DNA of 64,000 nucleotides from Mactromeris polynyma (lineage: Eukaryota; Mollusca; Bivalvia; Venerida; Mactridae). Both the position numbers and the translations under genes were made by a program. Where the stretch lies: contig JASFXZ010000001.1 in assembly GCA_032209605.1 (NCBI GenBank), positions 8,185,703 to 8,249,702 on the forward strand, in the 5' to 3' direction. This document shows, piece by piece, positions 13,489 through 23,926 of this stretch (position 1 is the first letter of the stretch; every line of letters starts with the position of its first letter). The notes beneath the pieces are model-generated. The model was not told where the DNA came from, did not search any database, and saw only the letters and a program-made list of their open reading frames with translations.

Positions 13489-13563
13489 TATGGAACAATT
13501 TTAACGTTGGTACTAATAACGTTATGTGTGGGATTTGGTGTCAGTTTTATTTTCAAAGATGAG
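13489..13563 (+). CDS. Tetraspanin A exon: TM3
   Basis: The acceptor TATTTCAG ends at 13488 and the donor GTAAGC starts at 13564; 75 bp, 25 codons, phase 0 on both sides. The peptide starts YGTILTLVLITLCVG and ends FIFKDE. It is almost wholly hydrophobic and forms TM3 with the last residues of the preceding exon; KDE starts EC2. The gene B counterpart at 56944-57018 has exactly the same length and about half identical residues. Confidence 0.93.
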
Positions 13564-13742
13564 GTAAGCATACTTAAAATATTTGCAAACACAGTCTTAC
13601 TATATAGGCCTACAGTACAAGTTGTCTCCCTTACAAACAAAGTGTACTACCACGTATTCCCATTGTCAAACTGAACTGTTTCCTGACTGATTGTTTACAC
13701 ACAACTACAATCAGTCGTTTATGAACATAAAGCGTGTACCTG

Positions 13743-13893
13743 CCCTGCGTTCAGTTAAGGTATTTGCAGCTCACGTTTCCTAACGTTTCGTAACGTTTAG
13801 CAAGTTGGTTCCCCGTGTGCAGTCAATGTGATGCGGTAGGCAAGGAATACAATACAAAACGTTCGCGACTGTAAGCCGTAACTGAACGCAAGG
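13743..13893. mobile_element. Palindromic-ended MITE, copy 1
   Basis: It starts CCCTGCGTTCAGTTAAGG and ends CCGTAACTGAACGCAAGG, which are inverted. The interior has CGTTTCGTAACGTTT and GTTGGTTCCCCGTGTGCAG. The same family is at 40192-40332 (inverted relative to this copy) and, decayed, at 20945-21079. It lies in a tetraspanin A intron. Confidence 0.8.
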
Positions 13894-14624
13894 CTGTCTT
13901 CTAGTCCATTGTCAAACGTTCTGTTCAAGTTACCTCCCTTATCAAACGTTCCGTACAAAAATAAGTTCAGTTCAGATTGCCTCCCTTGTCAAATTTACGG
14001 TTGACGGAGGAAAAGTACAATAATCCTGCCACATTCATAGGCTGACTGCTGGACATACTGTCTATGAACATTGATAAGCATTTTGTACACGAAAGAAAAA
14101 AGCTTTTGTCTTGATTTAAGGACTCGTCAACATTGAGATTATCGCCTATTGTCATTTCTTTAAGTTCAATATATTATGCTTTAATGTTTCATAATTTTAA
14201 TGAACACATAATAAGTCATTTTTCAACAATGTACTAAAGTTATTGGACAAGGGAAGTAAGTCAAATTGAAACGATATTTAAAAAATTGAAATCAATACCC
14301 CACCCGCTTTTTGCAGTTCATCTGTGTTACAAGCCCTTAAATGAAGCAACAACTCATTCCCTCTGTTTAACCATTTTCTGACATCTACAGAAAGCAACAT
14401 AATTACAAATAAACTTGATATATATTACCTTTTTAACAGGTGTATATTACATTCATGGTGTAATTATTATGCATTGCAAATACCCCACAATGACCACACA
14501 CCGGTCATATCAAACGTTGGTTTATGTCAATGAAGACATAGTCTGGTAGGTATGTGATGGTGAACATTGCCCATACGCCCTTGCACCAACATCCTGAATC
14601 ATAATTATGCATGGTAGTAGTCCA

Positions 14625-14675
14625 GCCACGAAGACGCGTGTAAAAGTCGGAGTACAGAGACACGTATGCGGGGCT
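14625..14675 (-). repeat. Fragment of the 35-kb SINE
   Basis: The reverse complement carries CGCATACGTGTCTCTGTACT continuing to ACACGCGTCTTC, about 40 bp identical to 35111-35152. Outside that island the two loci differ. Confidence 0.7.
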
Positions 14676-14795
14676 AGCATGGTAGAGACTTGTCAGGTAT
14701 ACAACTGTCAGAATTTCATTGTACAAAACTTCGTTTTTCCAACGTTTGAACAAATGTTGTTCGCATCATTCAATTCTTTTCGTGTTTTATTTCAG

Positions 14796-14915
14796 ATTGC
14801 ACAAGATATAAAGAAAAAGTTTGAAACAACGATTTTATATAACTATGGAAATGATATACAGAGAAATTCACAAAATAAACTCATAACCGACGCATGGGAC
14901 TCCATGCAATCTTCG
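14796..14915 (+). CDS. Tetraspanin A exon: first helix region of EC2
   Basis: The acceptor TTTCAG ends at 14795 and the donor GTAAGC starts at 14916; 120 bp, 40 codons, phase 0. The peptide runs from IAQDIKKKFE to NSQNKLITDAWDSMQSS. It is the membrane-proximal amphipathic EC2 stretch that precedes the CCG motif in tetraspanins. The segment NSQNKLITDAWDSMQ is nearly identical in gene B (56267-56386), the longest conserved run in EC2. A repeat fragment (14625-14675) lies upstream in the intron and makes the long open frame there misleading; only the part after the acceptor is coding. Confidence 0.93.
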
Positions 14916-15434
14916 GTAAGCTACCCTGTATCTGACAAAACTTCAGTAGTTTTGATAAAAAAAGGCATTGTCGATTTTCCGACCCAGATGTTATAAGATT
15001 TAAGACTGAAGATATGTCTTGACGTGCTCGAACCCAGTGCGGGCGCATGTACGCTTACGTCATGGCTGTGACGTCATGCATTTTTTCTCGATGTACCGTA
15101 TTAGTATTACGGTACTGTATTTTACCCAGACTGGTACAATAGGTATACATTGTAAATTAAGCGTAAAAGCAATATTATTTTACTGCAACGGCAGATATCA
15201 AGCGACGATTTAAGGAAAATATATGCCTTCCACTGTCTGATATGTAAGATATTGAACTGTCTTCGGAGTTACGCGCCTCAGACAATTCAATATGCTTGAT
15301 TCTATTACTAACAACTTAATCCCAAATCAATCCTTAAACTGTAAAATGAAAGCCGTATTTATGGTACTGGTAAGTGTCTGTTTAAGCGCATCATATGTTA
15401 CTTTTTTAAAAATACACAGAAATGTCGTACCGAT

Positions 15435-15755
15435 GTCCCCTTTTTTTCGGCGCAGCCATACTAATATGGCTTTGCTATTTACATATCAGTGATGTGTAAC
15501 CAATCAAATCTTACGTTAACCACTAAACGAACTTCTCTTCAACCGAACTACGTTTGTAACCTTGACGCGAATTGGTTAACCTTTCGATAAGTGGTACGTT
15601 TATCTTACAGAAGTCCACTGTAGTCCATTTTTGGTCTGGAGTGATCAGCAATCGTAACATCTCGGCAATTTTTTATGTTGCACAACAAATCTTAATATTC
15701 TTATTGCGCCGACCATCTTTTTTCAAGACATTTCTTGTTTACTTATCAAAATAGA
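15435..15755 (+). repeat. Dispersed repeat (MITE-like), intact copy
   Basis: It starts TTTTTCGGCGCAG and ends near GCGCCGACCATCTTTTTTCA. It matches 37212-37437 plus 38412-38470 closely, with shared blocks AAATCTTACGTTAACC, GTAACCTTGACGCG, CAGCAATCGTAACAT and ATGTTGCACAACAAAT. This copy lacks the 974-bp insertion found in the other and so shows the empty site. It lies in a tetraspanin A intron. Confidence 0.75.
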
Positions 15756-15966
15756 TGTTAGAATAAATAAAATCATTTATGACAAATCTGACCGTAGGAC
15801 CATTAAGATAGGACACCGTTGGGTCCATCGCACAAACACGTCTGTGTTTTATTATATTTCCCCCACTTTTATGTACATCGTCTGTGATTTGTTTAATGAC
15901 TAATAGGACTCTCCCGTCTTATTGATTTGAAATAAAATTAGCTAGATAGTTATTATCATGTTTCAG

Positions 15967-16063
15967 CTCGGTTGTTGCGGGGCCTACGGAGATGTAAATA
16001 GCGTCTACTCTTGGGGCCTGTATAAAACGCAGAGCTTGTGGTACAAGCGTTACAGACCTGATG
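15967..16063 (+). CDS. Tetraspanin A exon: EC2 CCG motif
   Basis: The acceptor TTTCAG ends at 15966. The exon opens LGCCGAYGDVNS, the invariant CCG motif of the tetraspanin EC2. The donor is placed at GTAAAA (16064), giving 97 bp and phase 1. The matching exon of gene B is also phase 1, and the next exon then reads in frame. A second GT at 16070 (GTAGGT) would give 103 bp, also phase 1, and cannot be excluded; it would add two residues. Confidence 0.9.
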
Positions 16064-17968
16064 GTAAAAGTAGGTGCATGTTTAGATCTAATATTTCATT
16101 GCTTCAAAACAGTCACAGACATAAGATTGAATTCGTAATGCATTACATAATGTGTTAGCTGTTAACCCCCAGACAGTCAAATGCAAAATTAAACTGTGAG
16201 TGGTTGATTCTTAAATTTTCACATTAAAATACACATTTAAATAACAGTCATTTTTTTCGATTTTCTAAGTACATGTAACAAAAAGATGGCATTAACGTTT
16301 TGAAGCAATCTGTAGTACGTATTAACAGAACGGGAGCACGTGGTTATTTAAGGGAAGTAACTCCTATAACAAATTAGTTGGCATGTGAAATCAAGTTGTT
16401 TCCCTTGTTTTTGTCGGTGGAGGAATGAAGGAATTTTACAAAATATCAACTTGGTGCTTGTTTTAGTTGAAAGGACTAACTATGAAGTTTTTTGATGTTA
16501 TGACAACTAAGTGTTTGGAAATGCAGGTTTTTTTTATTTAGATACAAATTATTACTGATGAATTCGATATTAGAGCTGACTTTTAAAGGCAAGTCTCCAC
16601 TTAATGCAGTAATTACCTACAATCAATAACAACATCAAATCTATTAAGCTGCAATTTTCTTTTATGTAACATTTGCAGTACTTTACAAACATTAACAAAT
16701 TGTTGAAAACATTTTGAAAAATTTGATACTACCAGAAAGTAAATGCAGAGGTCCCTAAAGGGAGTTATTATTCATGACTAATTTTCGTCAAAAAAGTACA
16801 TTTGGGCTTTTGAATACACTTCAAAGCAAAACGAGTCTATCTGCGTATAAATGTTCCCCTTGATGTATATTAAATATATATAAATACATAGGAGTTAGTA
16901 TAGTCTTGCACTGAACCCTCGATTAGTCATTATTTAAACCAAATTGGATAAAATTTGAAATTATGACTTATACATGTACTATTCGAACTATGATGAAATC
17001 ATAATTTCAAAATTATGTAACATGTAGAATCATTCAGTATAGCATGAAGGAAAAAAGTAGATTGACAGAAAACATAACAAATGTTTTGAAGCGCTTTAGC
17101 GTCTCATTGCTATCATCGTCAACCAAATGGTCTACTCTAAGTACCGCCATATTCATCGTCTCAAGAAAATAGTACATGTAAAGTCCTCTGATTTTATTAT
17201 AGCTTTGATGAATATAATGGCGGATTTGTCAGGGATATATCCATTGTGGAATGGCAGGAGTCTTGAAATTAATAGCTTTTTCTGGATTATTTGTGTCATT
17301 TCTTGCGAATGAGTTTACCCGAATAGCAGCATATTGATTTCTAATACAGTAATATTGAAAGTTTGCAGCCTTGCCTTGAAAAGGCCTCCCTGGACCTTTG
17401 ATTTTATCAGTGTGAGGGCAATACAGATAAAATTAATTAAGTTTGCATGGACTGAGAACGGTAGTTCCCTTTAACTGCATGTTAGGTTTTACATTGACCA
17501 ATCTTGCTTTCGATTTGTTTTGAATAACATTGTTTTACTAATATGGTAAGGAAAAATTAACTTAATATTATAACTGCAGATCAACCAACATTTATTAACA
17601 TGCTTGCTTTTAATATAAATGGGCATTATAAACTTGAATCCCTTTTTGTATGACTGTAGCATCTAAAATATTGGAAGATATAATACTTGTACCCATGCAT
17701 GGATCCAGCAATTTATGTCAAGGGGGTCCTGCGTCTGGTTGGGACCCTCTCTTGATTATTAGATATGGATACGCCTATTTTCAAATACCAAAATCTCAGG
17801 GTGGTCCAGATTCCTGATTACTCCGGTGTCAGTGGTTTACAACCATTATAAGTCTGTATGCAAGTTGCTTTGGAGTAAAAACAAACAAAGTTCAACATTT
17901 ATCATCAAGAACCATTTCAAAATATGATTGTTCTGGCTTCCATAACTTAATATGGCTACATTCTGTCA

Positions 17969-20890
17969 ACTATGGATGCAACACAGACTGTATCACATTA
18001 TGCTCTAAGACTATGGATGCAACACAGACTGTATCACATTATGCTCTAAGACTTTGGTTGCAACACAGACTATATAACATTATGTTCTAAGACTATGGTT
18101 GCAACACAGACTATATAACATTATGTTCTAAGACTATGGTTGCACCACAGACTATATAACATTATGCTCTAAGACTTTGGTTGCAACACAGACTATATAA
18201 CATAATGTTCTAAGACTATGGTTGCAACACAGACTATATAACATTATGTTCTAACACTATGGTTGCAACACAGACTATATAACATTATGTTCTAACACTA
18301 TGGTTGCACCACAGACTATATAACATTATGTTCTAAGACTATGGTTGCACCACAGACTATATAACATTATGTTCTAAGACTATGGTTGCACCACAGACTA
18401 TATAACATAATGTTCTAAGACTATGGTTGCAACACAGACTATATAACATTATGTTCTAAGACTATGGTTGCACCACAGACTATATAACATTATGTTCTAA
18501 GACTATGGTTGCAACACAGACTATATAACATTATGTTCTAAGACTATGGTTGCAACACAGACTATATAACATTATGTTCTAAGACTATGGTTGCAACACA
18601 GACTATATAACATTATGTTCTAAGACTATGGTTGCAACACAGACTATATAACAGTATGTTCTAACACTATGGTTGCAACACAGACTATATAACATCATGT
18701 TCTAAGACTATGGTTGCAACACAGACTATATAACATTATGTTCTTAGACTATGGTTGCAACACCGACTATATTACATTATGTTCTAAGACTATGGTTGCA
18801 ACACAGACTATATAACATTATGTTCTAACACTATGGTTGCAACACAGACTATATAACATTATGTTCTAAGACTATGGTTGCAACACAGACTATATAACAT
18901 TATGTTCTTAGACTATGGTTGCAACACAGACTATATAACATTATGTTTTTAGACTATGGTTGCAACACAGACTATATTACATTATGTTCTAAGACTATGG
19001 TTGCAACACAGACTATATAACATTATGTTCTAAGACTATGGTTGCACCACAGACTATATAACATTATGTTCTAAGACTATGGTTGCACCACAGACTATAT
19101 AACATTATGTTCTAAGACTATGGTTGCAACACAGACTATATAACATTATGTTCTAAGACTATGGTTGCACCACAGACTATATAACATTATGTTCTAAGAC
19201 TATGGTTGCACCACAGACTATATTACATTATGTTCTAAGACTATGGTTGCAACACAGACTATATAACATTATGTTCTAAGACTATGGTTGCACCACAGAC
19301 TATATAACATTATGTTCTAAGACTATGGTTGCAACACAGACTATATAACATTATGTTCTAAGACTTTGGTTGCAACACAGACTATATAACATTATGTTCT
19401 AAGACTATGGTTGCAACACAGACTATATAACATTATGTTCTAACACTATGGTTGCAACACAGACTATATAACATTATGTTCTAACACTATGGTTGCACCA
19501 CAGACTATATAACATTATGTTCTAAGACTTTGGTTGCAACACAGACTATATAACATTATGTTCTAAGACTATGGTTGCACCACAGACTATATAACATTAT
19601 GTTCTAAGACTATGGTTGCACCACAGACTATATAACATAATGTTCTAAGACTATGGTTGCAACACAGACTATATAACATTATGTTCTAAGACTATGGTTG
19701 CACCACAGACTATATAACATTATGTTCTAAGACTATGGTTGCAACACAGACTATATAACATTATGTTCTAAGACTATGGTTGCAACACAGACTATATAAC
19801 ATTATGTTCTAAGACTATGGTTGCAACACAGACTATATAACATTATGTTCTAAGACTATGGTTGCAACACAGACTATATAACAGTATGTTCTAACACTAT
19901 GGTTGCAACACAGACTATATTACATTATGTTCTAAGACTATGGTTGCAACACAGACTATATAACATTATGTTCTTAGACTATGGTTGCAACACAGACTAT
20001 ATTACATTATGTTCTAAGACTATGGTTGCAACACAGACTATATAACATTATGTTCTAACACTATGGTTGCAACACAGACTATATAACATTATGTTCTAAC
20101 ACTATGGTTGCAACACAGACTATATAACATTATGTTCTTAGACTATGGTTGCAACACAGACTATATAACATTATGTTTTTAGACTATGGTTGCAACACAG
20201 ACTATATTACATTATGTTCTAAGACTATGGTTGCAACACAGACTATATAACATTATGTTCTAAGACTATGGTTGCACCACAGACTATATAACATTATGTT
20301 CTAAGACTATGGTTGCACCACAGACTATATAACATTATGTTCTAAGACTATGGTTGCACCACAGACTATATAACATTATGTTCTAAGACTTTGGTTGCAA
20401 CACAGACTATATAACATTATGTTCTAAGACTATGGTTGCACCACAGACTATATAACATTATGTTCTAAGACTATGGTTGCACCACAGACTATATAACATT
20501 ATGTTCTAAGACTATGGTTGCAACACAGACTATATAACATTATGTTCTAAGACTATGGTTGCACCACAGACTATATAACATTATGTTCTAAGACTATGGT
20601 TGCACCACAGACTATATAACATTATGTTCTAAGACTATGGTTGCACCACAGACTATATAACATTATGTTCTAAGACTATGGTTGCAACACAGACTATATA
20701 ACATTATGTTCTAAGACTATGGTTGCAACACAGACTATATAACATTATGTTCTAAGACTATGGTTGCAACACAGACTATATAACATTATGTTCTAAGACT
20801 ATGGTTGCAACACAGGCTATATAACATTATGTTCTAAGACTATGGTTGCAACACAGACTATATAACATTATGTTCTAAGACTATGGTTGC
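17969..20890 (+). repeat. 41-bp satellite array, about 71 copies
   Basis: The monomer starts ACTATGGTTGCAACACAGAC and continues TATATAACATTATGTTCTAAG (41 bp). The first two units are diverged (GGATGC, CTGTATCACATTATGCTC). Marker variants recur at 1230 bp, which is 30 monomers: TATAACATAA at 18401 and 19631, ACAGTATGTT at 18651 and 19881, TTATGTTTTT at 18941 and 20171. So the array contains a duplicated block of about 30 monomers. Common variants are GCAACACAG/GCACCACAG and TAAGAC/TAACAC. Confidence 0.97.
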
Positions 20891-20944
20891 ATCATTCATG
20901 TGTCATTACACAGATTTCTTATCTATGATTTAATGGATACATCA

Positions 20945-21079
20945 CCCTTGCTGTAAAGGTATTTGCAGCGTACATTTGAAAGTTGGTTCCATGTGTGCAG
21001 TGAATGCGATACGGTTGGTCATGGATACAAACACAAAGTTTTGTAAAGTGAACAACTGTTAGTCGTACTGAATGCATGG
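20945..21079. mobile_element. Palindromic-ended MITE, decayed copy
   Basis: It shares GTAAAGGTATTTGCAGC, AAGTTGGTTCC and GTGTGCAGTGAATG with 13743-13893 and ends CTGAATGCATGG. Its 3' end is about 45 bp upstream of the acceptor of the PESCC exon. Confidence 0.65.
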
Positions 21080-21123
21080 TACTTTATATACATACTTATT
21101 GTACAATGATTGATATTTTACAG

Positions 21124-21269
21124 TATATGTTCCTGAAAGTTGTTGCGTGGATGGTGAAAGCCGTATCATGTGTCAGGGAGATAATGATAAATATGATGGC
21201 CCTCCTGTGTACGGTCCTCCTAACTATGAAATCAGAACTCATAAGGACAATCCTGCGTTGCATACAACA
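21124..21269 (+). CDS. Tetraspanin A exon: EC2 variable region with PESCC
   Basis: The acceptor TTTTACAG ends at 21123 and the donor GTAAGT starts at 21270; 146 bp. Entered in phase 1 it reads VYVPESCCVDGE, then a third Cys in IMCQGDND, then a Pro/Gly-rich stretch (DGPPVYGPPNYE) ending in HTT. PESCC is the second disulfide-forming motif of EC2. Gene B has PDSCC in the same place and a similar Pro-rich segment. An open frame also present here in another phase is a shadow. A decayed inverted-repeat element (20945-21079) lies just upstream of the acceptor. Confidence 0.93.
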
Positions 21270-21353
21270 GTAAGTTATTTTGCTTCCAAAATGTTATCTT
21301 TGGGTAAATTGTATTGAGTTCACTCCCTTAATCTGTTCTGTAGTATTGTATAG

Positions 21354-21492
21354 ATTTATTGACCCTGTCAAAATTTGCATATCTTCATGGTCAATGCACA
21401 CAATAAATTAGTCTTCATCGAAAGTAGCCCAATTACCAGTTTATCGTGTGCATTAACCATGAAGCTATGCACATTTTGACAGGTCAATAAAT
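21354..21492. mobile_element. Inverted-repeat hairpin element (139 bp)
   Basis: The arm ATTTATTGACCCTGTCAAAA (21354-21401) pairs with the arm ending TTTTGACAGGTCAATAAAT (21446-21492), with a few mismatches over about 47 bp. The loop is 44 bp. No coding content. In the intron after the PESCC exon. Confidence 0.75.
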
Positions 21493-22507
21493 ATATACTA
21501 TATATATGTATAATATTATATAATCTACCGTATACATACAAATGCACTAGAGAAGGGATAAAGGGAGAGAACTCGTGACAAAAAAGCTCCAGTGATATTA
21601 ACTTACAAAAAAAAAACGAACTGTGTGCAGTATTGTTGATACTGCAAAGTTAACATTATAATTAAACACTCTGTACAATGGTTTGTGTTGAAAAATACAT
21701 CCCTCAACTAGAAACTGAACAGAAAGCCGACGAGTATTCCATTTTATGTGACTTCTTAGTGCAATCTGCCTAAGTTCAGTGGATTTCCTATATTGTGGAT
21801 ATAAGCTGAGTGATAGAAGTTATCCCATTTCGGTAGATATGTGCAAAAATGAGTAATTATATTGTAGGGTGATTTTCTTTTCAAGGTTGCTTCTTTTTTG
21901 CTTGTGACCATTCTCGCCCTGCTACTGTTTGTCTAATACAGAGTAGTCTCCCGTTACTAAATACAAAATATACCACCTACTAAGGGAGATAAGCAGTGTA
22001 AGGTGTATGTCGTTCTACAGTGTGCTATTTATAGATCAAACTCGATATACTGAGCTTCCATACACGTTGATCTTTCTATTATATTTTTGATTTCTTTTTA
22101 TATAGAAAGCATTTAAACTTTATATGTTGTGCGGTATGCTTTAATGCATTCATGGGATGATGTCAAGGTCACTGATTTTATTCCGTAACCAAAAAATAAA
22201 CATTATAATTGTATATCAACAAACATACCCAACTTTCATACCACCACGCTTAGCCACTGTCGATAACGTGGGTATGGGAAAATACATGGGAATTGAGATA
22301 TCAAAATTGTGCAAACGGTTTTGAAAAAAATAGTATCTCTGCAATATATATTGTTTTTCGTGAAAAAATATTTTGGTCCTTTTTAACTTGTCATACTTGC
22401 ATGTATGGATTATATTACCATTATCTTATCTTGATTTTTCCTTTTTGTTTATATCATCATTTTGTAGCTATGTATATATATGTTTATTGGTTTATTTATA
22501 TCTTCAG

Positions 22508-22591
22508 GGTTGTTATGATAAAGCATTGGAATATTTAGAGCAGCATTTTCTCATAATTACAATAGTAACAGGCGCTGTGCCACTTCTTTTG
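22508..22591 (+). CDS. Tetraspanin A exon: EC2 final GC motif and start of TM4
   Basis: The acceptor TCTTCAG ends at 22507 and the donor GTAAGT starts at 22592; 84 bp, 28 codons, phase 0. It opens GCYDKALEYLEQHF, the last EC2 cysteine and closing helix, then hydrophobic residues of TM4 up to PLLL. In gene B the same residues are continuous with the PDSCC segment in one exon, so the intron before this exon exists only in gene A. Confidence 0.93.
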
Positions 22592-22738
22592 GTAAGTAAT
22601 AATGTCAAGTCAGCCATTTTATTTGAGATTTTGTTTAACATTAGGCCAAACTAAATTGATATCTGGATTATCCTCCCTGTCAAAGTTTGAAGTTTCAGCC
22701 CTGAAAAAATGGGCTTCACTAGATTTACATAACAGGTG

Positions 22739-22870
22739 CTATTGAAGGGATAAAGGGAGAGAACTTTAGAAGTGATAAAGGGAGAGAACTCCAGAAGGGA
22801 TAACGGGAGAGAACTCCAGACGGGATAACGGGAGAGGACTCCAGAAGGGATAAAGGGAGAACTCATGACA
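22739..22870 (+). repeat. 26-bp minisatellite (GGGATAAAGGGAGAGAAC)
   Basis: Five units of the type GAAGGGATAAAGGGAGAGAA followed by CTCCA, ending in CTCATGACAATCTCC. A single unit with CTCGTGACA occurs at 21554-21580, and further copies in both orientations at 28148-28360. In a tetraspanin A intron; the minus open frame across it is not a gene. Confidence 0.85.
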
Positions 22871-23214
22871 ATCTCCAGTGGCTTACATCTGGGGAATATT
22901 TTTATTAACTGAAATAAAATTTAGAAAATCTTCACCAAATATTATTTTAAGAAAAAAGATGGTTGACACTTTAGTAAATATTTTAATGACCTTAAGAATG
23001 TCCTTTCACATTAAGTATAGACATTTAGATCATTGACTTCAAAGTTTAAAAAGCACTTTGAGGTACGGTTCAAAATTGATTTCTAACCAAAAATGACTTA
23101 CTACAATACTGTGCCAAATACTGTACTTGTGATGTCATGAATAACACTTTTTCTGATGATCAATTAATGTTATAAAAAATTTGCCATACATTTTATTTTC
23201 ACCTGTTGATCATT

Positions 23215-23393
23215 CAGTAAAACCTCACTTAAAGACCACTTTGAAATTAAAACCACCTTATTAATAAGACCATATTTTACAGACCACTTTGAAATTATCA
23301 ACAATATTTTCACACAATAATCAAACCATCTCGCAACGAAAGATTGACTTTCTACGGATCCGATGGTAGTCTTATTATTGAGGTTAAACTGTA
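23215..23393. mobile_element. TA-flanked MITE family, copy 1
   Basis: It begins CAGTAAAACCTCACTTAAAG with GACCAC motifs and ends CTTATTATTGAGGTTAAACTGTA. The same layout is found at 31941-32129, 42184-42365 and 54675-54846. In the last intron of tetraspanin A. Confidence 0.7.
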
Positions 23394-23836
23394 TTGTTTG
23401 TCGTAGCGACATAACATTGATTTTGACCTACATTTTTGACCAATCAGATGTTGTCCTCGAAGCGGGCTTTTTAAAATCTGACCAATCATATTTCCACGCA
23501 AGAGGCACCAAACGGGGTTTTCGTTCACCCAAGAGGCACCAAATATTTTTTCGTAAAATGTGCGTTCGTTTGCAGTTCGAATTTTGCTGGAAGTAGTTAA
23601 TATGTTTAAGCATGTATAAAATGACCCTGATAAGACAGGTCCATGATTATAGTATATATAGTCTAGATTCTAGTTAATTTTTTGTAAGGATTTAAACATT
23701 ATTTCATTTAACATACCAGTAGTCATTGATCATTCTATCTACACCGTTTATCTTTTTTAACGGTATTTCTTATTTCTTGTTATACTTTGTCTGCAATAGC
23801 TTCCTTTATGATAACTTCTTCTTCCTTTCTTTTTAG

Positions 23837-23926
23837 CTCATCGGTATTGTGATTGCCTTCTACCTGTGTGCCAATGTACGAGAAACAGATGACGATGATG
23901 AGTATGACTATGAAGTGGAGGTTTAG
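23837..23926 (+). CDS. Tetraspanin A last exon: end of TM4 and acidic tail
   Basis: The acceptor TTTTTAG ends at 23836, and the TAG stop is at 23924-23926. 29 residues: the end of TM4 (LIGIVIAFYLCANVRE) with a juxtamembrane Cys, followed by a strongly acidic tail (TDDDDEYDYEVEV). The last residues V-E-V fit a Phi-x-Phi pattern of the kind bound by some PDZ domains; that function is inference. Gene B ends in the same way at the same exon boundary, with a shorter acidic tail. Confidence 0.93.
   Translation, partial: LIGIVIAFYLCANVRETDDDDEYDYEVEV

Larger units (their letters stand above)
16064..21123 (+). other. Largest tetraspanin A intron
   Basis: 5.06 kb between the CCG and PESCC exons, holding the 41-bp satellite (17969-20890) and a decayed MITE (20945-21079). 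The same intron position is also the longest in gene B (6.16 kb). 16070-17960 holds no gene I can recognise. Confidence 0.85.
9796..23926 (+). other. Tetraspanin gene A, locus (coding part seen; first exon missing)
   Basis: Seven coding segments with GT-AG introns join in one frame to give 270 residues after TM1 starts: 9796-9996, 13489-13563, 14796-14915, 15967-16063, 21124-21269, 22508-22591 and 23837-23926. Seen: end of TM1, short EC1, TM2 running into GCCG, TM3, a large EC2 with CCG, PESCC, one further Cys and GCYDK, TM4, and an acidic cytoplasmic tail. These are the family hallmarks. The product should be a four-pass plasma or endosomal membrane organiser that binds partner proteins through EC2; partner and subfamily are not recognisable. 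The exon carrying the start and the first half of TM1, which should resemble 57824-57964 of gene B, was not found in 1-9795, so it is too diverged for me to see or lies outside the window. Introns are 3.5, 1.2, 1.05, 5.06, 1.24 and 1.24 kb. Gene B on the other strand is its paralogue. Confidence 0.93.

Noticed and set aside
14607..14996. 129-codon plus frame as one exon
   Set aside because: It starts in a SINE fragment and crosses the acceptor at 14795 and the donor at 14916; only 14796-14915 is coding.
17969..20890. CRISPR-like array from regular 41-bp periodicity
   Set aside because: Monomers are contiguous with no unique spacers; it is a satellite in a eukaryotic intron.
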